From contig OZ245813.1 in assembly GCA_965228445.1 (NCBI GenBank), positions 2,728,001-2,792,000 of the forward strand: a stretch of DNA of 64,000 bases. The letters run 5' to 3'. Under the pieces are notes generated by a model. That model was not told where the DNA came from. It saw nothing but the letters and a program-made list of their open reading frames with translations, and ran no database searches. Position numbers and translations under genes: made by a program. The stretch comes from Thalassobaculum sp965228445 (GTDB taxonomy: Bacteria > Pseudomonadota > Alphaproteobacteria > Thalassobaculales > Thalassobaculaceae). Positions 32,352 to 40,824 of the stretch are shown here, piece by piece. How positions within the stretch are numbered: position 1 is the first letter of the stretch; the number at the start of each line of letters is the position of its first letter.

Positions 32352-32945
32352 TTAGTCCGCGCCGGATGCCCCGGCAGGATCCACCCACCCGACATTCCCG
32401 TCGGAGCGGCGGTAGATCATGTTAATGCCCCCGTGCCCCCGGTTGCGGAACATGAGTGCGGGCGCCCCGGACAGGTCAAGACGCATCACCGCCTCTCCCA
32501 CCGTCAGGGTGTCCACCGCCGTCTCCATCTCCGCGACGACGACCGGATTCCAGCCGTCGGGCTCCTGCGCCTCGTCCCCCTCGGACTCGGTCTCGGCGGC
32601 GAGGATATACTGTTGCGCGGAAATTGCATCCTGCGCGTGACCGCGATGGTGATCCCGCAAGCGCCGCTTGTAGCGTCGCAGCCGCTTGCCCATGCGCTCT
32701 GCCGCGGCATCGAAAGCCGTATGCGCGTCGGAGGCCTTGCCTTCGCTCTGGACGGTGATGCCCTTGCCCACATGCACGACGATATCGGCCACGAACTGGC
32801 TGGCCGCCTTCGTCATGGTCACCGTGGACTCGATCGGATCGGAGAAGTACTTCGTCGCGATCTCGCCGATCTCGGTTTCGATCCGCTCGCGCAGCGCATC
32901 ACCGATGTCGAGTTGCTTGCCTTGGACAGAAATCTGCATGGTCAT
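32352..32945 (-). CDS. hpf: long-form ribosome hibernation promoting factor
   Basis: The 197-residue protein has the N-terminal S30AE domain (MTMQISVQGKQLDIGDALRE onward, about residues 1-105). A linker follows, then a C-terminal dimerisation domain ending NMIYRRSDGNVGWVDP (about 140-197), so it is the long form that drives 100S ribosome pairing. The start at 32945 is chosen because the S30AE domain begins there; ATG 32939 is also possible and no strong ribosome-binding site decides. It sits between rpoN and ptsN, as in most proteobacteria. Confidence 0.92.
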   Translation of the reverse strand: MTMQISVQGKQLDIGDALRERIETEIGEIATKYFSDPIESTVTMTKAASQFVADIVVHVGKGITVQSEGKASDAHTAFDAAAERMGKRLRRYKRRLRDHHRGHAQDAISAQQYILAAETESEGDEAQEPDGWNPVVVAEMETAVDTLTVGEAVMRLDLSGAPALMFRNRGHGGINMIYRRSDGNVGWVDPAGASGAD

Positions 32946-33136
32946 ATCCAATCTTGCGTCCGCCCTTCGCATCAGGTGGGTACGGACACCGGGTTTCGCA
33001 CGAGCCAAAAGAGCTCCGCAGCGCGATTTTATCGCCGCGCCGGCGCCACCCGTTCCGGTCCCATCTGAGCGAAGCGCCGGAACCTAAGTGTAGCGCGTTT
33101 CAAGGTCAACAATCGAGTCATGCGGAGGCTCTCCCC

Positions 33137-34744
33137 CTATCGACGCCCCGCCATGACGGCCTGTCCGGCCTTCTCGCGGCGGCGTTGCACGCTTGACGGA
33201 ATACGCATCGCTTCCCGGTACTTAGCGACGGTCCTTCGGGCGATATCCACACCATCTGCCCGCAACAGTTCGACGATCCGGTCGTCGGAGAGGATGGCGT
33301 TGGCGGGCTCGCCCTCGATCAGTCCCTTGATCCGGTGCCGCACCGCTTCGGCCGAATGGGCCTCGCCGCCGGCCGCCGAGGCGATCGCGGAGGTAAAGAA
33401 GTACTTCAGCTCGAAGATGCCGCGCGGGGTGGCCGCGAACTTGTTGCTGGTCACCCGGCTGACCGTGCTTTCGTGCATGCCGATGGCATCGGCGATGTCG
33501 CGCAGGACCAGCGGCCGCAGATACTGGATGCCGTGCTCGAAGAAGGCGTCCTGCTGGCGGACGATCTCGGTGGAGACCTTCAGGATGGTCGTCGCCCTCT
33601 GGTGCAGCGAGCGGGTCAGCCAGTTCGCCGACTGCAGGCATTCCGACAGGTATTCCTTGGCCTTGCGGTCCTTCGCCGCGACCTTGGACACCTCGGCATA
33701 ATAGGCGTTGTTCACCAGCACCCGGGGCAGGGTGTCGCTGTTGAGCTCGACCAGCCACTTGCCGTCGGCCCCGCGCCGGATCAGCACGTCGGGCACCACC
33801 GGCTGGTCGAGCGGCCGGTCGAACGCCTCGCCCGGCTTCGGGTTCAGCGCCCGGATCTCGCCGATCATCTCGGCCAGATCCTCGTCGTCGACGCCGCAGA
33901 CCTTCTTCAGCGCCGCGACCTCGCGGCGGGCGAGCATGTCGAGATTGTCGAGCAGCGCCTGCATGCAGGGATCGAGGCGGTTGCGGTCGGCAAGCTGCAG
34001 CGCCAGGCATTCCTTCAGGTCGCGCGCCAGCACGCCGGCGGGGTCCAGGCCCTGGGTCCGCTTCAGTACCTTCTCGATCTCCTCCGGGCCGGTTCCGAGC
34101 TGCTCGGCCAGCGCCTCGATATCGCCGGAGAGATAGCCGGCGGCATCGACCATATCGATCAGATGGGCGGCGATCAGCCGGTCGCGGGGAACGTCGAACT
34201 CGATCGACATCTGGTCGAGCAGGTGGTCGCGCAGGGTCTTCGACTCCGCCACCATCTGTTCCAGGCCGAAATCGTCGTCGCCGACGATGCCGCCGCCGCC
34301 CCCGCCGGCCGTGCTCCAGCTCGACAGGTCGCCGGAGCCGATGGCGGCCACGCCGTCGGTCTCGTCGATACCGGCGCTGCCCCAATTGTTGTCGTAGTCG
34401 ATGTCGTTGGGGTCGTCGCCGGTCGCCGGAATGGCGTCGGTCGTGGTCCGGTCGACGGTGTCGCGGCCGCCGTCATCGGCCGCATCGCCGAAGCCGTCAC
34501 CCTCGCTCGGAGCCGCCGGCGCCTCGCCGTCATGGCGCAGCAGGTTGTCGGCGGCCGCCGCCTCCAGGGCCGCCGGGCCGTCGCCGTCGTCGCGGTCGAG
34601 CAGCGGGTTCTGCGCCAGCTCGCCCTCGACGTATTCCGCCAATTCCATGTTGTTCAGCTGCAGCAGCTTGATGGCCTGCTGGAGCTGCGGCGTCAGGACA
34701 AGGGACTGTCCCTGGCGGAGGTCTAGGCGTTGCGACAGAGCCAT
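33137..34744 (-). CDS. rpoN: RNA polymerase sigma-54 factor
   Basis: The 535-residue protein has the Region I activator-binding segment (LRQGQSLVLTPQLQQAIKLL at residues 8-27). A long acidic Region II (about 60-150) is larger than in E. coli. The core-binding domain and the HTH (MHESTVSRVTSNK) follow, then the RpoN box ARRTVAKYREAMRIPSS near the C-terminus that reads the -24 element. It directs transcription from -24/-12 promoters, such as nitrogen and motility genes. It follows lptB by 12 bp and precedes hpf, a conserved order. Confidence 0.95.
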   Translation of the reverse strand: MALSQRLDLRQGQSLVLTPQLQQAIKLLQLNNMELAEYVEGELAQNPLLDRDDGDGPAALEAAAADNLLRHDGEAPAAPSEGDGFGDAADDGGRDTVDRTTTDAIPATGDDPNDIDYDNNWGSAGIDETDGVAAIGSGDLSSWSTAGGGGGGIVGDDDFGLEQMVAESKTLRDHLLDQMSIEFDVPRDRLIAAHLIDMVDAAGYLSGDIEALAEQLGTGPEEIEKVLKRTQGLDPAGVLARDLKECLALQLADRNRLDPCMQALLDNLDMLARREVAALKKVCGVDDEDLAEMIGEIRALNPKPGEAFDRPLDQPVVPDVLIRRGADGKWLVELNSDTLPRVLVNNAYYAEVSKVAAKDRKAKEYLSECLQSANWLTRSLHQRATTILKVSTEIVRQQDAFFEHGIQYLRPLVLRDIADAIGMHESTVSRVTSNKFAATPRGIFELKYFFTSAIASAAGGEAHSAEAVRHRIKGLIEGEPANAILSDDRIVELLRADGVDIARRTVAKYREAMRIPSSVQRRREKAGQAVMAGRR

Positions 34745-34756
34745 GGTCGGACGTCG

Positions 34757-35554
34757 TCAGAGACTGAAACGTTCCCCGAGGTAGAAGCGCCGGACATCGT
34801 GGTTTCCGACGATGTCGTCCGGCGATCCTTCCATCAGGACCATGCCATCATGGAGGATGTAGGCGCGATCGACGATCTCCAACGTCTCGCGGACGTTGTG
34901 ATCGGTGATCAGCACGCCCAATCCGCGGTCGGTGAGGTGCGAAATCAGGTCGCGGATCTCGCCGACGGCAATCGGATCGATGCCGGCCAGCGGCTCGTCC
35001 AGCAGGATGAACTGCGGGCTGGAGGCGAGCGCCCGGGCGATCTCGACGCGGCGCCGCTCGCCGCCCGACAGGGCCAGGGCCGGCGTGCGCCGCAGATGGC
35101 TGATGGAGAACTCCGCCAGCAGATCCTCGAGCATCACCTCGCGCCGGCTCGGGTTGGACTCCACCACCTCCAGCACGGCGGAGATGTTCTGCTCGACGCT
35201 GAGCCCGCGGAAGATCGAGGCCTCCTGCGGCAGATAGCCGATGCCGAGGCGGGCGCGGCGATACATGGGCAGATCGGTGATGTCCTGGCCGTCCAGGCTC
35301 ACGGTTCCGGCGTCGGTCGCGATCAGGCCGGTGATGATGTAGAAGCAGGTGGTCTTGCCGGCGCCGTTCGGCCCCAGCAGGCCAACCGCCTCGCCCGGAC
35401 GGACATAGACGGAAACGTCCCGCAGAACCGGCCGCTTCTTGAACCGCTTGCCGATGTTGTGGGCGGCCAGCCCCCGGCGCGTGGTGTTCTCGTGCACCAG
35501 ACGCGGTGTCGCGTCATCGGTGCGTGTCGGTCGAACCCCGTCGTTCGGTGCCAT
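34757..35554 (-). CDS. lptB: LPS export ABC transporter ATP-binding protein LptB
   Basis: The 265-residue ATPase has Walker A GPNGAGKTT, signature LSGGERRRVEIARAL, Walker B FILLDEPLAGID and the H-loop ITDHNV. With LptF and LptG (not in the window) it powers extraction of LPS from the inner membrane. A 25-residue N-terminal extension precedes the usual start of the domain (LAAHNIGKRFKKRPVL). It lies between lptA and rpoN, a conserved arrangement. Length and motifs are normal. Confidence 0.95.
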   Translation of the reverse strand: MAPNDGVRPTRTDDATPRLVHENTTRRGLAAHNIGKRFKKRPVLRDVSVYVRPGEAVGLLGPNGAGKTTCFYIITGLIATDAGTVSLDGQDITDLPMYRRARLGIGYLPQEASIFRGLSVEQNISAVLEVVESNPSRREVMLEDLLAEFSISHLRRTPALALSGGERRRVEIARALASSPQFILLDEPLAGIDPIAVGEIRDLISHLTDRGLGVLITDHNVRETLEIVDRAYILHDGMVLMEGSPDDIVGNHDVRRFYLGERFSL

Positions 35555-35658
35555 CCGTTCTCTCGTCCCCTGCCGGCACTGCCTGCCGGACTCCAGTTAC
35601 GCCCCCACCGGCGAAGTCTAGCACGGTGACAGGACGAGCGGCGGTTTTCCGCACCGCT

Positions 35659-36468
35659 TCAGTTGTTCTCCCTCTCCGGCGTGAACAGGCCCTTCACCCG
35701 ACCGCCGGATTTCGACCCGGGCAGCATGCGGCTGACTCCGGTCTTCAGATTCACTTCCGCGCGCTCGCCGTTGAGCTGGTTCTCGCCCCGGGTCACGCGC
35801 ACGTCGCCTTCCAGGGTGGCGACCTCCCGCAGCACATCGTAGACGCCTTCGTCGCCATGCACGACCTCTTCGGGCGTCGTGATCACGACATTGCCCAGGG
35901 CGTCCACCTGCTCGATCCGGTTCTCGCCGTTCGGCCCGTCGCCGAAATGGGCGGTCAGCACGTCGGCGTCGATGCGCTGGCCTTCGCGCCAGGCCGAGGC
36001 GTCGCCCCGGGCCACGGCCAGACGGCGGGCCTCCCAGTATTCCAGGCTGTCGCGGGCGGTGATGGTGTCGATGCCGCTCTTGAAGCTCAGGCCGTTGCCG
36101 GTCAGGACGATCACCTGCTGGTCGATGTCGTAGACCGCGCGATCGCCCACGGCCCGGTCCTGGGTGGACAGGATCTCCACATTGCCCAGCGCCTCCAGGC
36201 GATAGACCTCGCTGCCGCCGGTATCCTTGGCCCGGTAGGCGGCGGTCAGGGTATCGGCGCTGACCGTGAGGGTGCCGCGCACCGCCTTGGCGTTGCCGCG
36301 GGCGATGTAGAGCTTGTCGTCGCGCACCCACTCGATGCCGTCATCGGCCTCGATGGTGACCGGGTCATCGCCCTCCTGCTGCAGAAGCTGGGCCTGGACG
36401 GGGACCGCGCCGCCGCCGAAGCCGAGGACCAGAACCGTCGCAAGCACTGCGGCCAGGCGCGCCATCAT
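35659..36468 (-). CDS. lptA: LPS transport periplasmic protein LptA
   Basis: From the double ATG at 36468 the protein is 269 residues with a signal peptide (LAAVLATVLVLGFGGGAVPVQA). A TTG at 36486 would add six residues. The OstA/LptA beta-jellyroll follows, with repeats of the type ITARDSLEYWEARRLAVARG. It forms the periplasmic bridge that carries LPS between LptC and LptD. It is longer than E. coli LptA (185 residues), as is common in alphaproteobacteria, and ends VKGLFTPERENN. It follows lptC closely and precedes lptB. Confidence 0.88.
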   Translation of the reverse strand: MMARLAAVLATVLVLGFGGGAVPVQAQLLQQEGDDPVTIEADDGIEWVRDDKLYIARGNAKAVRGTLTVSADTLTAAYRAKDTGGSEVYRLEALGNVEILSTQDRAVGDRAVYDIDQQVIVLTGNGLSFKSGIDTITARDSLEYWEARRLAVARGDASAWREGQRIDADVLTAHFGDGPNGENRIEQVDALGNVVITTPEEVVHGDEGVYDVLREVATLEGDVRVTRGENQLNGERAEVNLKTGVSRMLPGSKSGGRVKGLFTPERENN

Positions 36469-36492
36469 CGCAAAACCATCACTCAACTGTCG

Positions 36493-37143
36493 TCACTCGC
36501 TGGAGCCGGTGCTGTACAGGACGGCCCGCGCCTTTCCGGTGAAGATGATTCGCGCCCCGCGGTCCAGGCTCTGCATGCCTTCGCCCTGGATCGTGCCCCC
36601 AGGACTCTGACCCTGGGTCGGCACTTCGCTGAACACATTGCCCGGGCCCATGTCGATCATCGCCTCCTCGGTCACGAGCTGATGGCCCGCGTCGTGAAAC
36701 AGCGCGACGCCGCCGGTCAGGTTGACGACGGAGGCGTCCTTGAACCAAACGCCCTCCTCGGAATTCAGGGAGACCCAGGTGCCGTCCTTGTTCACCATGT
36801 CGGCCTGGGGGTGGTCGAGCTCCACCGCCTGTCCGGTATCGCCGATCTGGGTGGCCGCGCGGGCGACGATCTCGAACGGCTGGTCGTTTTCGTCCAGACC
36901 GACGAATCGCGGATTGGCCATGCGCAGGGTGTCCACGTCCTCCAGGGTCACCGGCGCCTGATCGACGGGAATGTCGGCGGTGTTGCGGCCGATCTGGGGC
37001 CAGATCAGCACCAGGGCCACCAGCGTTATCGCCAGCGCCGGCAGCAGCATCTTCATCGCCGCGACGAGGCGGCTGGCGCGGGCGACCGGGCGAAGACGCC
37101 CTGCCGCCGGGCTGTGCTGGCTGGAGTGTTGAGCGACTGCCAC
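36493..37143 (-). CDS. lptC: LPS export protein LptC
   Basis: The 216-residue protein starts at a GTG (37143) with an AGGAC site. It has a positively charged N-terminus, one transmembrane helix (KMLLPALAITLVALVLIW, about residues 31-48) and a periplasmic LptC beta-jellyroll. It anchors LptA to the LptBFG complex. It is the first gene of the lptC-lptA-lptB-rpoN-hpf-ptsN series. The next in-frame ATG at 37056 would remove the cytoplasmic tail. Confidence 0.88.
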   Translation of the reverse strand: MAVAQHSSQHSPAAGRLRPVARASRLVAAMKMLLPALAITLVALVLIWPQIGRNTADIPVDQAPVTLEDVDTLRMANPRFVGLDENDQPFEIVARAATQIGDTGQAVELDHPQADMVNKDGTWVSLNSEEGVWFKDASVVNLTGGVALFHDAGHQLVTEEAMIDMGPGNVFSEVPTQGQSPGGTIQGEGMQSLDRGARIIFTGKARAVLYSTGSSE

Positions 37144-37266
37144 TACCGGTCCTGTTCCGCGACTCTTCTCTTCTCTCGAGTTTTATAACGCGCAGACGGA
37201 ACGAGGCATAGGCAAAGGCCTCCGAAGTCAGACGCTTCGGGCCACCGCAGGCGTCACCGCCGCGGA

Positions 37267-37878
37267 TCAGTGGGCGAAGATGTCCTCTTCGCCGTACCCG
37301 ATGAGGTCGAGATGGGCACGGGTGGCCAGGAAGTCAAAGGCGGCCTGCGCCATCTCCGTGCGGCCCTCGCGCGCCAGCATCTCGTCGAGCCGGGCCTTGA
37401 GCTGGTGCAGGTGCAGGACGTCGGAGGCGGCATAGGCCACCTGTTCCGGCGTCAGCTCCGCGGCCCCCCAGTCGGAGGACTGCTGCTGCTTGGAGACTTC
37501 CACCCCGATCAGCTCGCGGCAGAGATCCTTCAGCCCGTGGCGGTCGGTATAGGTGCGCACAAGCTTGGAGGCGATCTTGGTGCAGTAGACCGGGGTGGTC
37601 ACCACGCCGAGATAGGCCTGCATCACCGCCACGTCGAACCGGGCGTAATGGAACAGCTTGAGGACGGAGGGGTCGGTCAGCAGCCGGCACAGGTTCGGCG
37701 CGTCGTAGACGCCCTTGGCGAACTGCACCAGATGGGCGTCACCGTCCCCGCTGGAGAGCTGGACGACGCAGAGCCGGTCGCGCTCGGGGCGCAGGCCCAT
37801 GGTCTCGCTGTCGATGGCGACGACCTTGCCAAGGTCCAGTCCGTCGGGGAGATCGCCCTGGTGCACGGTCGCGGTCAT
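37267..37878 (-). CDS. rnd: ribonuclease D-like 3-prime-5-prime exonuclease
   Basis: The 203-residue protein is a DEDDy exonuclease: IDSETMGL (first D and E), LFHYARFDVAVM (second D) and YAASDVLHL (Y-x-x-x-D). It lacks the C-terminal HRDC domains of E. coli RNase D, as do many alphaproteobacterial short forms, and would trim tRNA or other RNA ends. The tRNA-Leu gene lies 38 bp upstream in the same orientation. Confidence 0.88.
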   Translation of the reverse strand: MTATVHQGDLPDGLDLGKVVAIDSETMGLRPERDRLCVVQLSSGDGDAHLVQFAKGVYDAPNLCRLLTDPSVLKLFHYARFDVAVMQAYLGVVTTPVYCTKIASKLVRTYTDRHGLKDLCRELIGVEVSKQQQSSDWGAAELTPEQVAYAASDVLHLHQLKARLDEMLAREGRTEMAQAAFDFLATRAHLDLIGYGEEDIFAH

Positions 37879-37916
37879 GATGGGGATCCCGGATCGGCAA
37901 GTCGGACGAGAGGAGA

Positions 37917-38003
37917 TGGTGCCCAGGAGAAGACTCGAACTTCCACGACCATACGGTCACTAGCACCTGAAGCTAGCGCGTCTACCAATTCCGCCACCTG
38001 GGC
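37917..38003 (-). tRNA. tRNA-Leu (anticodon CAG)
   Basis: Read on the minus strand, the gene starts GCCCAGGTGGCGGAATTGG and ends in a matching acceptor arm, with the CCA tail encoded (37917-37919). The anticodon stem CTAGC pairs with GCTAG around loop TTCAGGT, giving anticodon CAG for leucine codon CUG. A short variable arm (GTGACCGTATGGTCGT) is typical of class II tRNA-Leu, and the T-arm GTTCGAGTC is present. Confidence 0.96.
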
Positions 38004-38208
38004 AAGGTGCGGACGGTCCGGTGAAGGACCGTTCGGAGGGCCGTGTTATAAGCGCCGCGCGAACAATGTCAAACGGGTTTTCGCACGCTTTTTTCGATGG
38101 GCCGCAAGAAGGGCCTGCGCGATCTGTCGCATGGCATTCGTTCTCCCCTCGGCAAGCCTGCTGTACTATAAGACCCCGGTAATTCCCGAGTGCAGGAGTG
38201 GAACGGCC

Positions 38209-39162
38209 ATGCAAGGCAAGCTCGTCACCGTTTTCGGCGCCTCCGGCTTCATCGGCCGCAACATCGTGCGCGAACTGGCCAAGCGCGGGGCGCGGGTCAA
38301 CGCGGTGTGCCGCGACGTGGAGAAGGCGAAGTTCCTGAAGCCGATGGGCGTGGTCGGACAGGTCACCCCGATGCGGGCCGACGTCACCGACGCGTCCGCC
38401 ATCGCCCGCGCGGTCAACGGCGCCTCCATCGTCATCAATCTGGTCGGCATCCTGCACCAGTCGGGCCGCAACACCTTCGACGCGGTTCAGGGCACGGCAC
38501 CGGGCCTGATCGCCAAGGCGGCGAAGGACGCCGGGGCCGAGGCCATGGTGCATGTCTCCGCGATCGGCGCCGATGCGAACTCCGCCTCGCAATACGCCCG
38601 CAGCAAGGCGGCGGGCGAGCAGGCCGTGCGCGCCGCCTTCCCCGAGGCGGTGATCCTGCGCCCGTCGGTGGTGTTCGGCGCCAATGACAGCTTCTTCAAC
38701 AAGTTCGCCGCCCTGGCGCTGATCTCGCCGGTGCTGCCGCTGATCGGCGGCGGCGAGACCAAGTTCCAGCCGGTCTATGTCGACGACGTCGCCGACGCGG
38801 TCATCGCCGCGCTGGAGATCCCGGCCGCCAAGGCGCAGACCTACGAGCTGGGTGGGCCGGAGATCTACAGCTTCCGGGAGCTGATGGAGATGGTCCTTAA
38901 GGAAACCAACCGGAAGGCCAAGCTGGTGACGCTGCCGTTCTGGGCCGCGTCGATCAAGGCCACCTTCCTGGAGCTGCTGCCGAGCCCGATGCTGACCCGC
39001 GACCAGGTCGAGCTGCTGAAGTCGGACAACGTGGTCTCCGCCGGCGCGAAGACCCTGGACGACCTGGGCGTCAAGCCGACGCCGGTGGAAGTGATCGTGC
39101 CGACCTATCTCGACAAGTTCCGCCCCGGCGGCCGCTACAGCACCGGCCGCCAGCCGGCGTAA
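38209..39162 (+). CDS. complex I NDUFA9 subunit family protein (atypical SDR)
   Basis: The 317-residue protein has the NADP-binding motif VTVFGASGFIGRNIVREL (about residues 6-23). It has the atypical SDR fold of the NDUFA9/39-kDa family, with no Y-x-x-x-K catalytic pair seen in the usual place. Segments NLVGILHQSGRNTFDAVQ, VHVSAIGADANS and ARSKAAGEQAV are typical of the alphaproteobacterial members related to the mitochondrial complex I subunit. Its function in bacteria is unproven; assembly or quinone-linked roles have been proposed. An AGGAG site lies 12 nt before the ATG at 38209. Confidence 0.85.
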   Translation: MQGKLVTVFGASGFIGRNIVRELAKRGARVNAVCRDVEKAKFLKPMGVVGQVTPMRADVTDASAIARAVNGASIVINLVGILHQSGRNTFDAVQGTAPGLIAKAAKDAGAEAMVHVSAIGADANSASQYARSKAAGEQAVRAAFPEAVILRPSVVFGANDSFFNKFAALALISPVLPLIGGGETKFQPVYVDDVADAVIAALEIPAAKAQTYELGGPEIYSFRELMEMVLKETNRKAKLVTLPFWAASIKATFLELLPSPMLTRDQVELLKSDNVVSAGAKTLDDLGVKPTPVEVIVPTYLDKFRPGGRYSTGRQPA

Positions 39163-39198
39163 GGGGCCCCCAACGACCGCACCTTACGTGGCCCTGTG

Positions 39199-39309
39199 GC
39201 CCTTCGACACGCCCCCGCTGTCGCGGGGGCTGCTCAGGGTGAGGTCAAATCGTTGAACAAACTGCCGACCTCACCCTGAGCAGCGACCGAAGGGAGCGTG
39301 TCGAAGGGT
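39199..39309. repeat. intergenic inverted repeat, two facing copies of a 45-bp element
   Basis: The outer arms CCCTTCGACACG (39200-39211) and CGTGTCGAAGGG (39297-39308) are perfect reverse complements. So are the inner arms at 39229-39246 and 39267-39284 (GCTGCTCAGGGTGAGGTC). The left copy also holds an 8-bp hairpin GCCCCCGC-TGTC-GCGGGGGC (39211-39230). Similar CTTCGACA...CTCAGGGTGAGG units recur between genes in many proteobacteria. It lies after the NDUFA9-like gene and before the convergent CoA-transferase genes. Confidence 0.85.
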
Positions 39310-39346
39310 CGAAGGGCCGGCCACCGAGCTGCGCGCCAGCCTTCGA

Positions 39347-40051
39347 TCAGGCGACCACCAGTTCCTTCCAGTCGCCGGCCAGGGTCAACTTCGGCTCGGT
39401 CATCTCCTGGAGCTGCTCCAGGGTCAGGCCCGGCACCATCTCGCGCACCACGAGCCCGCCCTCCGTCACGTCGATCACCGCGATGTCGGTGAAGATCCGC
39501 TTCACCACGCCCGGCGCGGTCAGCGGCAGGGTGCAGGTGTTGACGATCTTCGGCTCGCCCTTCTTGGTGACGTGATCGGTCAGCACCCAGATCCCCTTGG
39601 CCCCGGCGGCGAGGTCCATGGCCCCGCCGACGCCTGGCGGGAAGCGCCGGTCGCCGGTGGTCCAGTTCGCCAGGTCGCCGTTGCCCGCCACCTGGAAGGC
39701 GCCGAGCAGCGCCAGGTCGAGATGGCCGCCGCGGATCATCGCGAAGGCGTCGCTGTGCACGAAGAACGAGCCGCCCGGCCGCAGCGTCACGTACTCCTTC
39801 GACGCGTTGATCAGGTCACGGTCGCGGTCCGCCTCGGCCGGACCCGGCCCGACGCCGAGGATGCCGTTCTCGCTGTGGAGCACGATCTCCTTGCCCTCGG
39901 GCATGACATTGGCGGCGAGCGTCGGGATGCCGATGCCGAGATTGACGTAGCTGCCATCGGGGATCATCTCCGCCGCGCGGCGGGCGATCTGCAGGCGGCT
40001 GAGCTTGACGAAGCCCTCGCCGGAGCCGGCGTTCTGGACGGCGGTGCTCAT
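39347..40051 (-). CDS. 3-oxoacid CoA-transferase subunit B
   Basis: The 234-residue protein is the beta subunit of a succinyl-CoA:3-ketoacid (or acetoacetate) CoA-transferase. The catalytic glutamate is E61 in LHSENGILGVGP, and the GIGIPTLAANVM motif and GGAMDLAAGAKG follow. It uses CoA transfer in ketone-body or beta-keto acid breakdown. The ATG at 40051 forms an ATGA overlap with the subunit A stop, so the two are co-translated. The exact acid substrate (acetoacetate or 3-oxoadipate) cannot be fixed from sequence; ketone metabolism is most likely. Confidence 0.9.
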   Translation of the reverse strand: MSTAVQNAGSGEGFVKLSRLQIARRAAEMIPDGSYVNLGIGIPTLAANVMPEGKEIVLHSENGILGVGPGPAEADRDRDLINASKEYVTLRPGGSFFVHSDAFAMIRGGHLDLALLGAFQVAGNGDLANWTTGDRRFPPGVGGAMDLAAGAKGIWVLTDHVTKKGEPKIVNTCTLPLTAPGVVKRIFTDIAVIDVTEGGLVVREMVPGLTLEQLQEMTEPKLTLAGDWKELVVA

Positions 40052-40734
40052 ATGTCCCACTCCCGGTCGTTGTCGATATGGACCACCCGGTCGACGAAGA
40101 TGCTCGGGGTGACGATGGTCTCCGGGTCCATCTCGCCTAGCGGCACGATCTCGCGCACCTGCACGACGGTCAGGTCGGCCGCCATGGCCATAACCGGCCC
40201 GAAGTTCCGCGCCGCCTTGCGGTAGGTCAGGTTGCCCCAGCGGTCGGCGCTGTGGGCCTGGACCAGGGCGAGGTCGGCGCGCAGCGGCAGTTCCAGCACG
40301 TAGTCGCGGCCGTCGAAATTGCGGACCTCCTTGCCTTCGGCCAGGTCGGTGCCGACACCGGTCGGGGTGTAGAACCCGGCGACGCCCGCACCGGCGGCCC
40401 GCATGCGCTCCGACAGGGTGCCCTGCGGCACCAGCTCCAGCTCGATCTCGCCGGCGGCATAGCGCGCATCGAACAGGTCGGAGCCCTTGGAGCGCGGATA
40501 CGAGCAGATGATGCGGGTCACCCGGCCGCTGCCGATCAGGGCCGCGAGCCCTTCGGTGCCGGTGCCGGCATTGTTGGAGATGACCGTCAGGTCCTTGGCC
40601 CCGCTGTCGAGCACGCCGTGGATCAGGTCGTTCGGCACGCCGGCAAAGCCGAAACCGGAGATCATGATGGTGTCGCCGTCCTTCACGCCGGCGACGGCCG
40701 CGGCGACGTCTGGGACGATCTTGTCTATGGGCAT
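40048..40734 (-). CDS. 3-oxoacid CoA-transferase subunit A
   Basis: The 228-residue alpha subunit begins MPIDKIVPDVAAAVAGVKDG and has the CoA-binding motif MISGFGFAGVPNDLIHGV and the SNNAGTG motif. It pairs with the overlapping subunit B to form a succinyl-CoA:3-oxoacid CoA-transferase. ATG 40734 fits the family N-terminus; a longer frame to 40776 lacks support. No other pathway genes adjoin it: the flavin monooxygenase gene upstream is separate by about 90 bp. Confidence 0.9.
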   Translation of the reverse strand: MPIDKIVPDVAAAVAGVKDGDTIMISGFGFAGVPNDLIHGVLDSGAKDLTVISNNAGTGTEGLAALIGSGRVTRIICSYPRSKGSDLFDARYAAGEIELELVPQGTLSERMRAAGAGVAGFYTPTGVGTDLAEGKEVRNFDGRDYVLELPLRADLALVQAHSADRWGNLTYRKAARNFGPVMAMAADLTVVQVREIVPLGEMDPETIVTPSIFVDRVVHIDNDREWDI

Positions 40735-40824
40735 GTGTCTTGGCGCTCCCCGGATCGGCTGATTCTTGTTACGCAATTGGTAAGCCGATGGGGCGGGCGG
40801 GTCCAGCCTGAACCCGGCCGCCGC

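Noticed and set aside
37917..38003. tRNA-Leu as an integration site for a mobile element
   Set aside because: No integrase gene, no direct repeat of the tRNA end and no composition change is seen around it.
37270..39162. Long plus-strand frame through the RNase D and tRNA-Leu region into the NDUFA9-like gene
   Set aside because: The part before 38209 is antisense to RNase D and tRNA-Leu. The real start has an AGGAG site and the NADP motif right behind it.
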